Shown here one piece after another: positions 24,851-33,989 of a stretch of 64,000 bases of DNA. Positions within the stretch are counted from its first letter, which is position 1, and every line of letters starts with the position of its first letter. Below the pieces are notes generated by a model. That model was not told where the DNA came from. It saw only the letters and a program-made list of their open reading frames with translations, and did not search any database. The position numbers were made by a program, and so were the translations under genes. The DNA comes from Fredinandcohnia onubensis. Its GTDB lineage: Bacteria > Bacillota > Bacilli > Bacillales > Bacillaceae_L. The stretch covers positions 48,822 through 112,821 of the forward strand of contig NZ_NSEB01000022.1 in NCBI RefSeq assembly GCF_002734215.1, given 5' to 3'.

Positions 24851-25804
24851 TTATTCAAATACAGCTACTAAGCGTCCTTTTACTTCATGGTTTTTCAGTT
24901 TTTCAATCCCTTTGTCGACTTCTTCAAACGGGATTGTGATAAGAGCTGGATTCATTTTTCCAGTAGCGAAGCAATCATATACGCCTTTTAAGTCTTCTAC
25001 GGATCCACCATTGCTTCCTAGAAGCTTAATTTCTTTTGTAATCATTAAGTACGTATTGATATTGGATTCTAATTTACCCATACCAACAATGACTACTGTT
25101 CCTTTTGGTCTTACAGCTTCCAGTGCGTCAGAAGTTGTTTGTCCAAAACCAGCAAAGTCAACAATAACGTCACATTCTGCTTCTTTCATATCTAGAACAG
25201 TATCGAATACTTTATGAGCTCCTAGTTCTCCAGCAAGTTTTCGAGCTCCTTCAGAAACATCGGTAGCGTATACTTCGCAACCTTTAATTAGAGCCATTTG
25301 TAGAGCAAATTGACCTAGACCACCGATTCCGATGATTCCTAGTTTTGTACCTTCTTTAGCTTGTCCAATACTGAAAAGAGCACGATATGCTGTGATCCCT
25401 GCATCTGTTGAAGCTGCTCCTTCTACATAGGAAACGCCTTCAGGAATGATTACGCATTGATCTGCAGGAACACGTACTTTTTCTGCATACCCGCCGTCAT
25501 AGTTATACCCGGCAGTTACTTTTGTTTCTCTATTCATTGGGTTAGCCCCAACACGGTCTCCAACTTTAAAACCTTCAACACCTTCACCCACTTCAATAAC
25601 AACCCCAGCAAACTCATGCCCCATAATAACAGGACCATTTGGGAAAAGCGGCATCCAACCTGGATCTTGTAATGCTGCAACGTCTGAATGGCATAGACCA
25701 GCAGCTTTCACGTCTATCACAACGTGACCTGGAATCGCTTTCGGATCTTCTTTTTCAATCAATTCTAGTGGTTTATTTGTGCCTGAAAATAGCCAACCTC
25801 TCAT
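24851..25804 (-). CDS. Zinc-type alcohol dehydrogenase, short form
   Basis: 317 residues. Catalytic zinc ligands Cys in AAGLCHSDVAAL and His/Glu in IMGHEFAGVV; Rossmann motif GIIGIGGLGQFALQMALI. The structural-zinc loop with four cysteines is missing: after GDRVGANPMN the chain goes straight to YNYDGGYAEKVRVPAD. It oxidises alcohols or reduces aldehydes with NAD(P); substrate unknown. GGAGG precedes the ATG. It is divergent from the TetR gene at 25967, its likely regulator. Confidence 0.88.
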   Translation of the reverse strand: MRGWLFSGTNKPLELIEKEDPKAIPGHVVIDVKAAGLCHSDVAALQDPGWMPLFPNGPVIMGHEFAGVVIEVGEGVEGFKVGDRVGANPMNRETKVTAGYNYDGGYAEKVRVPADQCVIIPEGVSYVEGAASTDAGITAYRALFSIGQAKEGTKLGIIGIGGLGQFALQMALIKGCEVYATDVSEGARKLAGELGAHKVFDTVLDMKEAECDVIVDFAGFGQTTSDALEAVRPKGTVVIVGMGKLESNINTYLMITKEIKLLGSNGGSVEDLKGVYDCFATGKMNPALITIPFEEVDKGIEKLKNHEVKGRLVAVFE

Positions 25805-25966
25805 ACTATCTCCTCCAAATTGTTCAAATTTTTTTGTAATTTCCCCGAATAATTCTTGCTACATTTATAGTTTACTAGGTTTCTCTTGCTATAAACCATC
25901 CTTAATATTTGCTATAATGTTGAGGATACCAACACTTTCATCAAATCTGTCTAATAGGAGAGGAAT

Positions 25967-26563
25967 ATGATGAAATCCAATTCCAATCAAGCGATGCGGA
26001 CAAAAAATTTCTTAAAAAAAGCATTTATTGAAATGGTACATAAAAAGGGATTTAGTGCTGTTACGGTGAAGGACATAGTTGATTATGCGCAATATAATCG
26101 CACAACCTATTATGTGTATTATCAAAACATATATGACCTTGTTGAAGAGTTAATGGACGAAATGTTTGAAGCCATTCAGTATTACAGCACGTCTAAATAC
26201 CAAAGCGATAGTCGGGTAAAAGTAGAAGAGTTAACAACAAACTCCTTCGACTTGTTGTATTATATTTACGATCACCGTGATTACTTTACATTAATACTTT
26301 TAGAAGATACCTTGCCACACATACACCAGCAATTGCCTGAAGCGATATTTAATTTATTGAAAAATAAATTTGATATTCAATACGATGTACCTTCTGTTGA
26401 TGATTACCACCAAAAGCGTTATATGGCATTTGGTACGGCGGGGTTAATTACGGACTGGATTGCGCGGGATTTTGATGTAACACCCAGTGAAATGACAGAG
26501 CGCCTCATTCGAATTTTAAATACCTTTGCAAGAGGGTTTGTTATAAAAGAGATTGACACTTAA
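25967..26563 (+). CDS. TetR/AcrR family transcriptional regulator
   Basis: 198 residues; HTH at ~12-58 (FLKKAFIEMVHKKGFSAVTV, KDIVDYAQYNRTTYYVYYQN). The C-terminal half matches the TetR_C_8-type domain (YYIYDHRDYFTLILLEDTLP, GTAGLITDWIARDFD). AGGAGAGG precedes ATGATG. Divergent from the alcohol dehydrogenase with a 162-bp gap, so it probably represses that gene and itself. No clear palindrome was identified by eye. Confidence 0.85.
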   Translation: MMKSNSNQAMRTKNFLKKAFIEMVHKKGFSAVTVKDIVDYAQYNRTTYYVYYQNIYDLVEELMDEMFEAIQYYSTSKYQSDSRVKVEELTTNSFDLLYYIYDHRDYFTLILLEDTLPHIHQQLPEAIFNLLKNKFDIQYDVPSVDDYHQKRYMAFGTAGLITDWIARDFDVTPSEMTERLIRILNTFARGFVIKEIDT

Positions 26564-26576
26564 CAAACTTTAGAAT

Positions 26577-26655
26577 ACGTCACAGTGACGACCCGAAAAT
26601 TCTTGTTTCACAAATAGGTGATAGGCAATAAGCCCAATCTTTGTTTGATTGGGCA
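26577..26655. repeat. Dispersed repeat family A, copy 6
   Basis: ACGTCACAGTGACGACCCGA, AAATTCTTGTTTCACAAATA, GGTGATAGGCAATAAGCCCA, ATCTTTGTTTGATTGGGC. The second GTTTCACG is deleted. Lies 14 bp after the TetR stop and provides its terminator hairpin. Confidence 0.85.
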
Positions 26656-26751
26656 TTGTTCGACTCCAACAGCCCACACATGCGTGAAGTGCATTTGGAA
26701 ATACATGGGTGTTGGTGAGTAGAGCTCCGTTAAAAAAACTAAGGAGTTTTT

Positions 26752-26820
26752 TTAAAAACCAACCTTCTCTAAATACAGCCCCTCGGCTTCCGCCATAACC
26801 TGTTTGAACTCTCTCTTAAA
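26752..26820 (-). pseudogene. truA 3'-end remnant 2 (degenerate)
   Basis: Plus-strand AAAAACCAACCTTCTCTAAA and CTCGGCTTCCGCCATAACC match the end of truA (13344-13400) with a 2-base deletion near GRMAEAE. A preceding hairpin AAAAAAACT/AGTTTTTTT at 26733-26754 and GGGTGTTGGTGAGT at 26708 recall repeat B. Bases 26821-27087 hold nothing else recognisable beyond a weak hairpin near 27045. Confidence 0.7.
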
Positions 26821-27087
26821 AGCAAAGGAACGCCCCTTTTCTTCCGTGCCATCCCCCCTTATTGATGGGTTATGACTATACTAGACTCTTCCTAAATACT
26901 CTAATTTTCTAAATAATATCGATAGAATGCCCCTTATATCCCAAATACGCAAGAAAATCACCAAACACGATGACAACTCAAATTTACAAAATCATTCTAG
27001 AAACAAGGATAAAAGATCCCAATTTACCAACACAAAAATAAAAAGAGCCAGAACAAAATTGTCCTGACACTCCAAAAAAATCTAATC

Positions 27088-28098
27088 TTATTCTTCTAAT
27101 AACCCTTTCTCCTCATAATAACGCTTCGCACCATCATGCAATGGAATACCAGCAAGCTCGGTTACTGCATTTTCAATTTCCATTTGCTTGACGATGGCAT
27201 GAGTAGTCTCAAGCTGATCTAGGTTTTCCCAGAATACTTTTGTCATTTGGTAGATCGTTTCTTCGTCAACTGATGCATCAGCTATTAACATCATTTTAAT
27301 CGCAAGCGTATCAACATCCTCTTTCTGGTTTTCATATGTACCAGCTGGGATCGTCATTTCTGAATACCAAGGATATTCTTCCATTAATTGTTTACGGATT
27401 TCCGGCTCAATTCCAATTAATTTACCGTCAGCGGTAGAAGTCATTTCTGTAACCGCAGCAGTTGGAAGCCCTGCTTGGATTAAAGCACCGTCAATTTGCT
27501 TGTTTCTCATTAAATCAATCGCTTCTGTAAATCCAACAAAGTTAGCATTGATATCATCTGGATAGTTAATTCCATAAGCTGGTAAAATAATACTTGATTC
27601 AACTTCAGGTGTACTTCCTGTTGATCCTGGTGCAAATTTCTTTCCTTTTAAATCACCAACAGATTCAATACCTGCATCCTCACGAACAACAAACTGATTT
27701 GGATTGTAGTATAGACCAGCTACAATACGAACATCTTCATATTTGCGATCCTTAAATCCTCTTTCACCGTTATAAGCTTCCCAAATGATGCCGGAAGTAG
27801 CGAATGAAATATGTGCTTCTCCTTCTTTCAATTGGTTCAAGTTGTCAACCCCGCCATTGGAAGCTTGAGCATTGACACGTAACCCTTCAATTTCAGTTCC
27901 CCAAAGGTTTGCCATCGCTGAACCTAACGGATAGATGGTACCCGTTGATCCTGCTGTTGGGAAATTTAAATTTTGCTGCTTTGCCCCTTCTTTACCGCCA
28001 CCTTCTTGACTTGAAGATTCTCCACCTCCACATGCACCTAACATAAGGGCTGCACCTAGCATCATGGATACTAGAAAGCCTTTTTTCTTTCTAAGCAT
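27088..28098 (-). CDS. TAXI family TRAP transporter solute-binding lipoprotein
   Basis: 336 residues. Lipoprotein signal ends in LMLGACGGG. The TAXI pattern follows: LNFPTAGSTGTIYPLGSAMA, TEIEGLRVNAQASNGGVDN, FVVREDAGIESVGDLKGKKF and APGSTGSTPEVESS. It captures a small organic acid or amino acid outside the membrane for the fused permease encoded just upstream (34-bp gap). Ligand unknown. Confidence 0.92.
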   Translation of the reverse strand: MLRKKKGFLVSMMLGAALMLGACGGGESSSQEGGGKEGAKQQNLNFPTAGSTGTIYPLGSAMANLWGTEIEGLRVNAQASNGGVDNLNQLKEGEAHISFATSGIIWEAYNGERGFKDRKYEDVRIVAGLYYNPNQFVVREDAGIESVGDLKGKKFAPGSTGSTPEVESSIILPAYGINYPDDINANFVGFTEAIDLMRNKQIDGALIQAGLPTAAVTEMTSTADGKLIGIEPEIRKQLMEEYPWYSEMTIPAGTYENQKEDVDTLAIKMMLIADASVDEETIYQMTKVFWENLDQLETTHAIVKQMEIENAVTELAGIPLHDGAKRYYEEKGLLEE

Positions 28099-28132
28099 TT
28101 TGTAGACCTCCCCTTATTTTTATATAATTAGT

Positions 28133-30055
28133 TTATAGGCTGACTGATTTGGGCCAACTTTTTTTTGCAACCCACTGCCAAGCTAAAACTACTATTAATA
28201 AACCAATGCCAATATAGTCAGTTAAACTACCTGGTGCAATCATTAAAATACCAACGACTGCAAAGATAACTCTTTGAACCACATTCGCTTTCGTAATCAA
28301 CCACCCCTGCAACCCTGCTGCAAGTGAAATACATCCAATAATTGCTGTAACCGCTGGAATAATACTCTCAGAATATGGATTTGCTCCAAGCAGCAGCGCC
28401 GGATTAAAGATAAAGAAAAACGGCAGGATAAAGCCGGTTAATCCAAGCTTTACAGCAGTTAAGGAAACCTGATTTTGATTGGCACCCGCGATCCCCGCAG
28501 CAACATATGAAGCAAGTGCTACTGGTGGTGTGATATTTGATAAACAAGCATAAATCAACACAAACATATGGGCTGCAAGCGGTGAAACTCCAAGGTTAAT
28601 TAATACTGGAACACCCACAGTTGCGACAATCACATACGCTGCCACCCCAGGAACACCCATTCCCAGAATAATACTCATAATCATTACAAGCAACCCAGCG
28701 ATAAGCAGGCTATCATTTGTATAATTCATCACCGCATAGCCAAAGTTCAGACCAAGACCTGTTAGAGATACAGTACCAATGATAACACCAATTACGGCAC
28801 AGGCAACTGCAACGCCGACTGCACCTCTCGCTCCTTCTTCAAATGCCAAGATGATATCTTTTAGTCCCATCCTCGTTTCCTTGCGCAGCCAGCTTGCGAC
28901 AATACAGGCGACGATTGAAAATACAGCTGCATATAATGGGGTATATCCCATAAATAGCATTCCCATTAATACAATTAATGGAAGAGATAGATGCCCTTGT
29001 TTCTTTAGCACATCCATTGCTTTCGGAATGTTATCCTTCGAAAGCCCTTTTAACCCAAGTCGTTTCGCTTCAAAATGGACAACCATGATTAAAGTTAAGT
29101 AATAGAGAAACGCCGGAATAATCGCGGCCACCATGACAACAGTATAGGAAACACCTAAATACTCTGCCATAACAAATCCCGCTGCCCCCATGATCGGCGG
29201 AGCAAATTGACCACCTGTCGAGGCAACCGCTTCAACAGCCGCAGCAAACCTAGCTTTATAGCCATTTTTCTTCATAAGAGGAATAGTCAGTGTACCCGTT
29301 GTTGCTACATTGGCTAAGGCACTACCATTGATCATTCCCATCAAACTGCTGGCGATAACAGCAACCTTTGCCGGTCCTCCTGGAGATCTCCCTGCAATCG
29401 TTAATGCGAAATCATTAATAAATTGACTGAACCCGCTTCTGCTCAAAAATGCACCAAATAAGATAAATAAGAACACAAAGGTTGCGGAAACGCCGATTGC
29501 AATTCCAAAAACTCCTTCGCTTCCGTAGAACAAGTAATCAATGATGCGCTTGATGCTAAACCCACCATGTCCGAAGATTCCAGGGACCATCGGGCCGAAG
29601 AAATTATATAGGAAAAATATTAAAGCTAAGATTGCTAGATTCCCAACCACCCTGCGCGCCGCTTCAAAAATCATCAAAATACCAATAGCTCCAAATATGT
29701 AATCCGGTAGTAGTAAAAAGCCTCCACGTAACACTATGGTTTTATATGAAGCTAGTAAATAGCCGGTTGACGCTATACTTAATAAGATAAGAATGAGATC
29801 GAATACAGACGGAAATTTAAGCACCCGATTGCCTTTTTTTGTAGCAGGATAAAGCAAAAATGTAACAACAAGAAGAAACATCATATGCCATGCCCTTAAG
29901 GAGATCGCATCAAAAACACCAGAACCCGCAGCAAATATTTGAAAAATCGACCAAATGACTGCAAGTCCTGTAACAGCCATAGCAGCTTTTCCTATATATG
30001 TACGAACACGAAACTCACTATCTAGCTTCTCTACTAATTCCATTTCCTTGCTCAC
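28133..30055 (-). CDS. TRAP transporter fused permease (DctQ-DctM type)
   Basis: 640 residues from a GTG at 30055, chosen because AAGGAGG lies eight bases upstream; an ATG at 30088 precedes the site itself. Around 16-18 hydrophobic segments: a short DctQ-like N-terminal part, then the DctM domain (GSALANVATTGTLTIPLMKK, STGGQFAPPIMGAAGFVMAE, IILGMGVPGVAAYVIVATVG, CLSNITPPVALASYVAAGIA). It uses a Na+ gradient with the TAXI lipoprotein. First gene of the two-gene operon. Confidence 0.92.
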   Translation of the reverse strand: MSKEMELVEKLDSEFRVRTYIGKAAMAVTGLAVIWSIFQIFAAGSGVFDAISLRAWHMMFLLVVTFLLYPATKKGNRVLKFPSVFDLILILLSIASTGYLLASYKTIVLRGGFLLLPDYIFGAIGILMIFEAARRVVGNLAILALIFFLYNFFGPMVPGIFGHGGFSIKRIIDYLFYGSEGVFGIAIGVSATFVFLFILFGAFLSRSGFSQFINDFALTIAGRSPGGPAKVAVIASSLMGMINGSALANVATTGTLTIPLMKKNGYKARFAAAVEAVASTGGQFAPPIMGAAGFVMAEYLGVSYTVVMVAAIIPAFLYYLTLIMVVHFEAKRLGLKGLSKDNIPKAMDVLKKQGHLSLPLIVLMGMLFMGYTPLYAAVFSIVACIVASWLRKETRMGLKDIILAFEEGARGAVGVAVACAVIGVIIGTVSLTGLGLNFGYAVMNYTNDSLLIAGLLVMIMSIILGMGVPGVAAYVIVATVGVPVLINLGVSPLAAHMFVLIYACLSNITPPVALASYVAAGIAGANQNQVSLTAVKLGLTGFILPFFFIFNPALLLGANPYSESIIPAVTAIIGCISLAAGLQGWLITKANVVQRVIFAVVGILMIAPGSLTDYIGIGLLIVVLAWQWVAKKSWPKSVSL

Positions 30056-30345
30056 CCCGACCACCTCCTTATTGATGAAAAAATTCAAATCTTCTCTAAT
30101 TTACTTTATATTAGTGTAGTTTCTTTAGTACGTCAATACGAAGAGGCTTTAAAGTATTACGCAGTTTCTTCACTGTCCTAGTTTAGATGTAACTAAATAT
30201 AAAAATATTAAAAAATTTTACATTTATTTTTTAGGCTTAATGTATACAAGAAGAATAGGGTTGCAATATTACCTTGGTCCTTTTTTGATAATTACCTATC
30301 TTTATTGGATTTTTTCTATCTTCATTTTTCTTTTTTTCCTTTACT

Positions 30346-30449
30346 TCAAATAATATCTATCGCTGTTGACATTGGTATGCCAAGTTGCGAATAGATTTCT
30401 TCAGCACTTCCTTTTACATTAGGATTAACTCCTAAATTTAAAGTGTAAG
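30346..30449 (-). pseudogene. RelB/DinJ-type antitoxin N-terminal fragment
   Basis: In frame: LNLGVNPNVKGSAEEIYSQL then GIPMSTAIDII and a stop, the ribbon-helix-helix start of RelB/DinJ antitoxins. No start codon, C-terminus or toxin. It abuts repeat A copy 7. Confidence 0.6.
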
Positions 30450-30452
30450 GAT

Positions 30453-30545
30453 ACGTCACAGTGACAACCCGAAAATTCTTGTTTCACAAATAGTTCCACG
30501 CATAGGTGATAAGCAATAAGCCCAATCCTTGTTTGGATTGGGCTT
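30453..30545. repeat. Dispersed repeat family A, copy 7 (full length)
   Basis: ACGTCACAGTGACAACCCGA, AAATTCTTGTTTCACAAATA, GTTCCACGCATAGGTGATAA, GCAATAAGCCCAATCCTTGT, TTGGATTGGGCTT. It is the last copy in the window; none was seen to the right. Confidence 0.85.
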
Positions 30546-30593
30546 CAGTTTTGCAAACGAAAATCAGTGTCTAGGTCTGTATAGTAAGACTTT

Positions 30594-30706
30594 ATTTTAA
30601 CTGGCAAATGTTATTTATGGATACACAGATCTTATGATTTTGGTTATGCACTCAACGTGCGTGGACTGTAATTGACAACACAATGGATGTTGGTGGGTTT
30701 ATCAAC
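30594..30706. repeat. Repeat family B, copy a (extended form)
   Basis: Left part TGGCAAATGTTATTTATGG is shared with 19107. The core CGTGGACTGTAATTGACAAC, ACAATGGATGTTGGTGGG, TTTATCAAC is shared with 35091 and 36787. Confidence 0.75.
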
Positions 30707-30797
30707 AAAAACTTATTAGGAAAACTTATTTAAAGGAGCGGTTTAATTGGATGGATCAAAAAAGGGCATTATACGGTCAGAACTGAAAATAAAACCG

Positions 30798-31022
30798 TTA
30801 TTTTTTATTACCATTAATAACTTTAAAGGCTTTTTTCTTATCGGTTGGTGTTTGGTATAATGGAACCTTACGTTCACCAACTGGTGCCTTGGCAAGACGA
30901 TTCACCAGGTCAATTAATTCCTTGTCCACGAGTCGATGTTCTTCCCTTTTCTGAAAAATAGACCATAAACCCGTAAATAATAATGCCCCTTTCACCTTAA
31001 TAATTCCAGTAAGTTTTAACAT
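30798..31022 (-). CDS. Hypothetical protein, 74 residues
   Basis: Reads MLKLTGIIKVKGALLFTGLW to KAFKVINGNKK. No ribosome site before the ATG at 31022; an internal start is possible. The N-terminal third is hydrophobic, the rest basic (LVDKELIDLVNRLAKAPVGE). Not recognised; it may be a remnant. Confidence 0.35.
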   Translation of the reverse strand: MLKLTGIIKVKGALLFTGLWSIFQKREEHRLVDKELIDLVNRLAKAPVGERKVPLYQTPTDKKKAFKVINGNKK

Positions 31023-31162
31023 AAATAAATTGACAATAAGTGTAATTTTTTCGAAATAATTCTTTAAATATCAATTTGAAAAGGACGTAAATTTCGCTTT
31101 CCACTTTTCAGGGAAAATGCAGAAGTAAAATTATAACAAGTGAAATACGATATCCACCTATA

Positions 31163-31753
31163 TTAATATTTAGGACTTAATTGCAGTTTTCTATATACTT
31201 TTAAGCATTCGTACAAGTATAATTCTTCATCATTGCTCACGGTTAAAGTTAATTGTACGGATTCATTGTTGATTTGTTTTTTTTCTACATCTATTGGAAG
31301 GAACATTTTTATAATTTCTTCTTGAGGTATTTCATTGTAGATATTTCTCATACGTTCATAACTAAGAAATTGTAGAAAATTCTCATCAATTGAGTCATCA
31401 AAGTGTTTTATATACTCGTAAAATTCTTCTTTGTAGATATCTACCATAGTGCTTATTAAACCAAATATTAAATTTGAAACAACATTAAAAAAACTCTCTT
31501 GATCCATTGTTTCATTCTGTCTAAAAGATTCAATTAGGGGAGTAAGAATTAATCTAACTGAATCACCGCCAATTATCTCGGCCAGTGCAATACTAACTTC
31601 TGGTGAAGGGGGATCAGTTTTGCCATTTTGAAGATTACTTAGATAGGATTTGTTTTTATTAAACCCTTTTTTGCGTAATTCTTTCTCAATCTGACTTAAA
31701 CTTAGGTTGGATTGTTCTATGTATTCTTTAAGGATTTCAGAGTATTTACCCAA
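31163..31753 (-). CDS. Xre-family HTH transcriptional regulator
   Basis: 196 residues. HTH at ~14-60 (LSLSQIEKELRKKGFNKNKS, YLSNLQNGKTDPPSPEVSIA) followed by a long unknown helical domain with a C-terminal YLYECLKVYRKLQLSPKY. Divergent from the 62-residue gene at 31884. TGTTGT/ACAACA palindromes in the shared gap suggest control of both genes. This regulator-plus-small-protein pair is common in prophage-like or accessory DNA. Confidence 0.75.
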   Translation of the reverse strand: MGKYSEILKEYIEQSNLSLSQIEKELRKKGFNKNKSYLSNLQNGKTDPPSPEVSIALAEIIGGDSVRLILTPLIESFRQNETMDQESFFNVVSNLIFGLISTMVDIYKEEFYEYIKHFDDSIDENFLQFLSYERMRNIYNEIPQEEIIKMFLPIDVEKKQINNESVQLTLTVSNDEELYLYECLKVYRKLQLSPKY

Positions 31754-31780
31754 TTCGATTGCTCCTTTTGTAAAATTCTA

Positions 31781-31865
31781 TAACGATTGTTGTTGTTTTT
31801 TACAACAACATCCATTATAATTAATTGTAACAAACGTTGTTTATTTTTACAACGAAACATAAGAT
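31781..31865. promoter_or_regulatory. Divergent promoters with two Xre-type operators
   Basis: Inverted repeats TGTTGT-N5-ACAACA (31791-31807) and CGTTGT-N8-ACAACG (31835-31854). Rightward promoter TTGTTT (31837), 17 bp, TAAGAT. Leftward promoter TTGTAA (minus), 17 bp, TATAGA. Each operator covers one promoter. Confidence 0.55.
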
Positions 31866-31883
31866 GAATAGGAGGAATAAAAA

Positions 31884-32072
31884 ATGAAAGGTTCATTTAT
31901 TAACCCTGAGTCAGGTAAAAGAGTTTCTGGAGGTGCTGCTCAGCTAATGATTATCAAGCATAACGGAGGATGGGAGAAGCATCATCAGAAATATACAGAG
32001 AAAGTGACAGAGACTATTTTGAAAGATTTTGAAAATGATTTCAGGAGATCTGGAATACGAAGAGTTAAATAA
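31884..32072 (+). CDS. Small protein, 62 residues, unknown
   Basis: AGGAGG precedes the ATG. Sequence begins MKGSFINPESGKRVSGGAAQ and is basic, soluble, with HHQKYTEKVTETILKDFEND. Divergent from the Xre gene, whose operators overlap its promoter. Not recognised. Confidence 0.55.
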   Translation: MKGSFINPESGKRVSGGAAQLMIIKHNGGWEKHHQKYTEKVTETILKDFENDFRRSGIRRVK

Positions 32073-32206
32073 ATTAGAGTAAAAAAATTACGTTTTTAAT
32101 TAAAGTACAAATTATTAGTACAATTATTGATTAGAAACTTAGGGACGGTTCTTGCGTATCATTCAAGAATCGAATCATTTCAATAAGTAACTTCTCTCTA
32201 CTAAAT

Positions 32207-32231
32207 AGCCTTATCCGCCAAGGATAAGGCT
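32207..32231 (+). terminator. Terminator hairpin
   Basis: AGCCTTATCC/GGATAAGGCT followed by a T-rich run. Confidence 0.65.
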
Positions 32232-32273
32232 CTCTTATTTTTATGCACCTACAATTAGCTAAAGGCCTCATAG

Positions 32274-32319
32274 TGTGTGGAGTGTAATTAACTACACAAT
32301 TAGATGTTGGTGGGTTTAT
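32274..32319. repeat. Repeat family B, copy b
   Basis: TGTGTGGAGTGTAATTAACT, ACACAATTAGATGTTGGTGG, GTTTAT. More diverged than copies a, c and d. The rest of 32232-32673 is AT-rich, with no supported gene. Confidence 0.7.
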
Positions 32320-32673
32320 ATAATCAAAAAGAAAGATAAAATTTAAATCGTTGATTAATTGCTTTGCGATTATTCTAAAGGACTTTTTTCTTCAACCAAG
32401 GATTTCTTTATCTTTATTAATCCCCTCACAAAATGAAAAATGATTAACTTGTTTTTTTCATTTTTAAAATTATCTAATTAACAAATATGGTAAAATTGTA
32501 GGAGGATAAAGGGGGATAACAATATTTTCAGTCTTACTTTTGGCTTATATTTTGCTAAAGAGGTCGAACTATAGAGGTTAATATCAAAATTTTCAGAATC
32601 TCTGTGTAAAAAGTGGTCCCTCAAATCATTATTAACTAAGTATATTATAAAACTAATAAGGAATGATAAGTCA

Positions 32674-33162
32674 ATGAGTAGTAACAGCTTTGATAAAAAA
32701 AACATTTTGAAAAATTACGTAGAGGAATTTTTATATCTTTACTACGACTTCAGGGCTGATCAAGTCCAAATGGAAAATGAGAATCTATTTAAAGCTGTAG
32801 CAGACAAGGGAATGATGTTTGAACAGAATGTTGAGGTGCACTTGGATAATGATTTCCACTTCAAAAAGGTAATTGTAGCAAGGCAGCCATCCAGGATTCG
32901 TTTCTCGGAATCTAAGATTTATAATGATTCTCACCAAAGAAGCAGGGAGATTTATATGAATAGTTATCTCCGTCTTGTTTTGGAAACTTCCTTGAATTAT
33001 GTAATTCCTGGGTCTGAAAAGAGGCTTTTCACTTGTATAACCACAGACCATAGAAGGATAGAATTGGACATTGCTAATGGTCAAATCAAAGTTATCTCTA
33101 AGACAATTACTCCTGCTGTCTTTGTTACTGATTTTAATAGAAGTCTTAAAATTGTTAACTAG
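32674..33162 (+). CDS. Hypothetical protein, 162 residues
   Basis: ATG at 32674 with AAGGAA upstream. Starts MSSNSFDKKNILKNYVEEFL; central RQPSRIRFSESKIYNDSHQR; ends ITPAVFVTDFNRSLKIVN. Mixed alpha/beta, no signal peptide or membrane segment. Not recognised; alone in accessory DNA. Confidence 0.5.
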   Translation: MSSNSFDKKNILKNYVEEFLYLYYDFRADQVQMENENLFKAVADKGMMFEQNVEVHLDNDFHFKKVIVARQPSRIRFSESKIYNDSHQRSREIYMNSYLRLVLETSLNYVIPGSEKRLFTCITTDHRRIELDIANGQIKVISKTITPAVFVTDFNRSLKIVN

Positions 33163-33326
33163 CATTTTTTAAATAAGAGAATTTCGATAGATTATTAACG
33201 AACTAATTTTAACACTTAAAAGCACAAATAGAATACTTTGGACGTTATTCAATTAGATCAGGTTTATCGATAACAGGTTCTTTTATAATTGGAAGGGAAA
33301 AAGAACAGGTATAGAAAGACTTCCCT

Positions 33327-33355
33327 AGACACCATATTCGTATGGTGTCTTTTTT
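33327..33355 (+). terminator. Terminator hairpin
   Basis: AGACACCATA/TATGGTGTCT followed by TTTTTT. Confidence 0.8.
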
Positions 33356-33416
33356 GGTATAAAATATATCCGCTATACCCGTCCCTCCTTCCCGTTATCA
33401 TCTTTCCCAGTCCTTC

Positions 33417-33602
33417 CTATCCTATTACTGCTGGAATAGAGGGAATTTCTGTAACGTATTTACCATTCCCTTTTCCTACAATGTATCGATAGGCAGATCT
33501 GGAATGGTAAAAATGTTCATCTTGTGCTCTATATATACGAAATAGTTGCAGCAAGTCTGGATCACGTTTCGCTATTTCTTCTATGCAAGATTCTGCCCAA
33601 TA
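33417..33602 (-). pseudogene. Fragment of an unidentified gene
   Basis: Open frame without a start: YWAESCIEEIAKRDPDLLQL, FRIYRAQDEHFYHSRSAYRY, IVGKGNGKYVTEIPSIPAVI, then stop. The coherent protein-like sequence suggests a 3' fragment. Not recognised. Confidence 0.4.
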
Positions 33603-33684
33603 TTACGAAGAAAAAAATAATAGATTAGAGTAATTTTTCTTAACTTAATCGTGTTATAATATAAAAAAATCGGAGTGGATATTA

Positions 33685-33897
33685 ATGGAAGAAACATTAA
33701 AATTAATTCTTAACGAATTAAAAGAACTTAAAGAAGGACAGCAGGAACTAAAGAAAGAAGTATCTAGTATTAAAGATAATCTTATCAATGGTCTAGTACC
33801 ATACTTCGAACACATTGAGAACCATATTGATGAAAAGACAGCAGAACTTAAAGATACAGTAATAAAAGACTTTAAATACATATTGAAGAACCAATAA
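33685..33897 (+). CDS. Small coiled-coil protein, 70 residues
   Basis: GGAG site at 33671. MEETLKLILNELKELKEGQQ, ELKKEVSSIKDNLINGL, then HIDEKTAELKDTVIKDF: heptad-like Leu/Ile spacing, strongly charged. Typical of small Bacillus proteins near phage-like genes; function unknown. Confidence 0.6.
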   Translation: MEETLKLILNELKELKEGQQELKKEVSSIKDNLINGLVPYFEHIENHIDEKTAELKDTVIKDFKYILKNQ

Positions 33898-33989
33898 GGA
33901 GCGATTTTGTTCCTTATTTCTTTATTTACCAAATAACTTCCATATGACATTTGTTTTATCTATGAATTACACGGTTCAACAAATTAGGG

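Noticed and set aside
321..30545. Family A repeats as a CRISPR array
   Set aside because: Copies are kilobases apart, lack regular spacers and no cas genes are present.
32478..32705. 75-codon leftward ORF
   Set aside because: Overlaps the start of the better supported rightward gene at 32674 and has no ribosome site.
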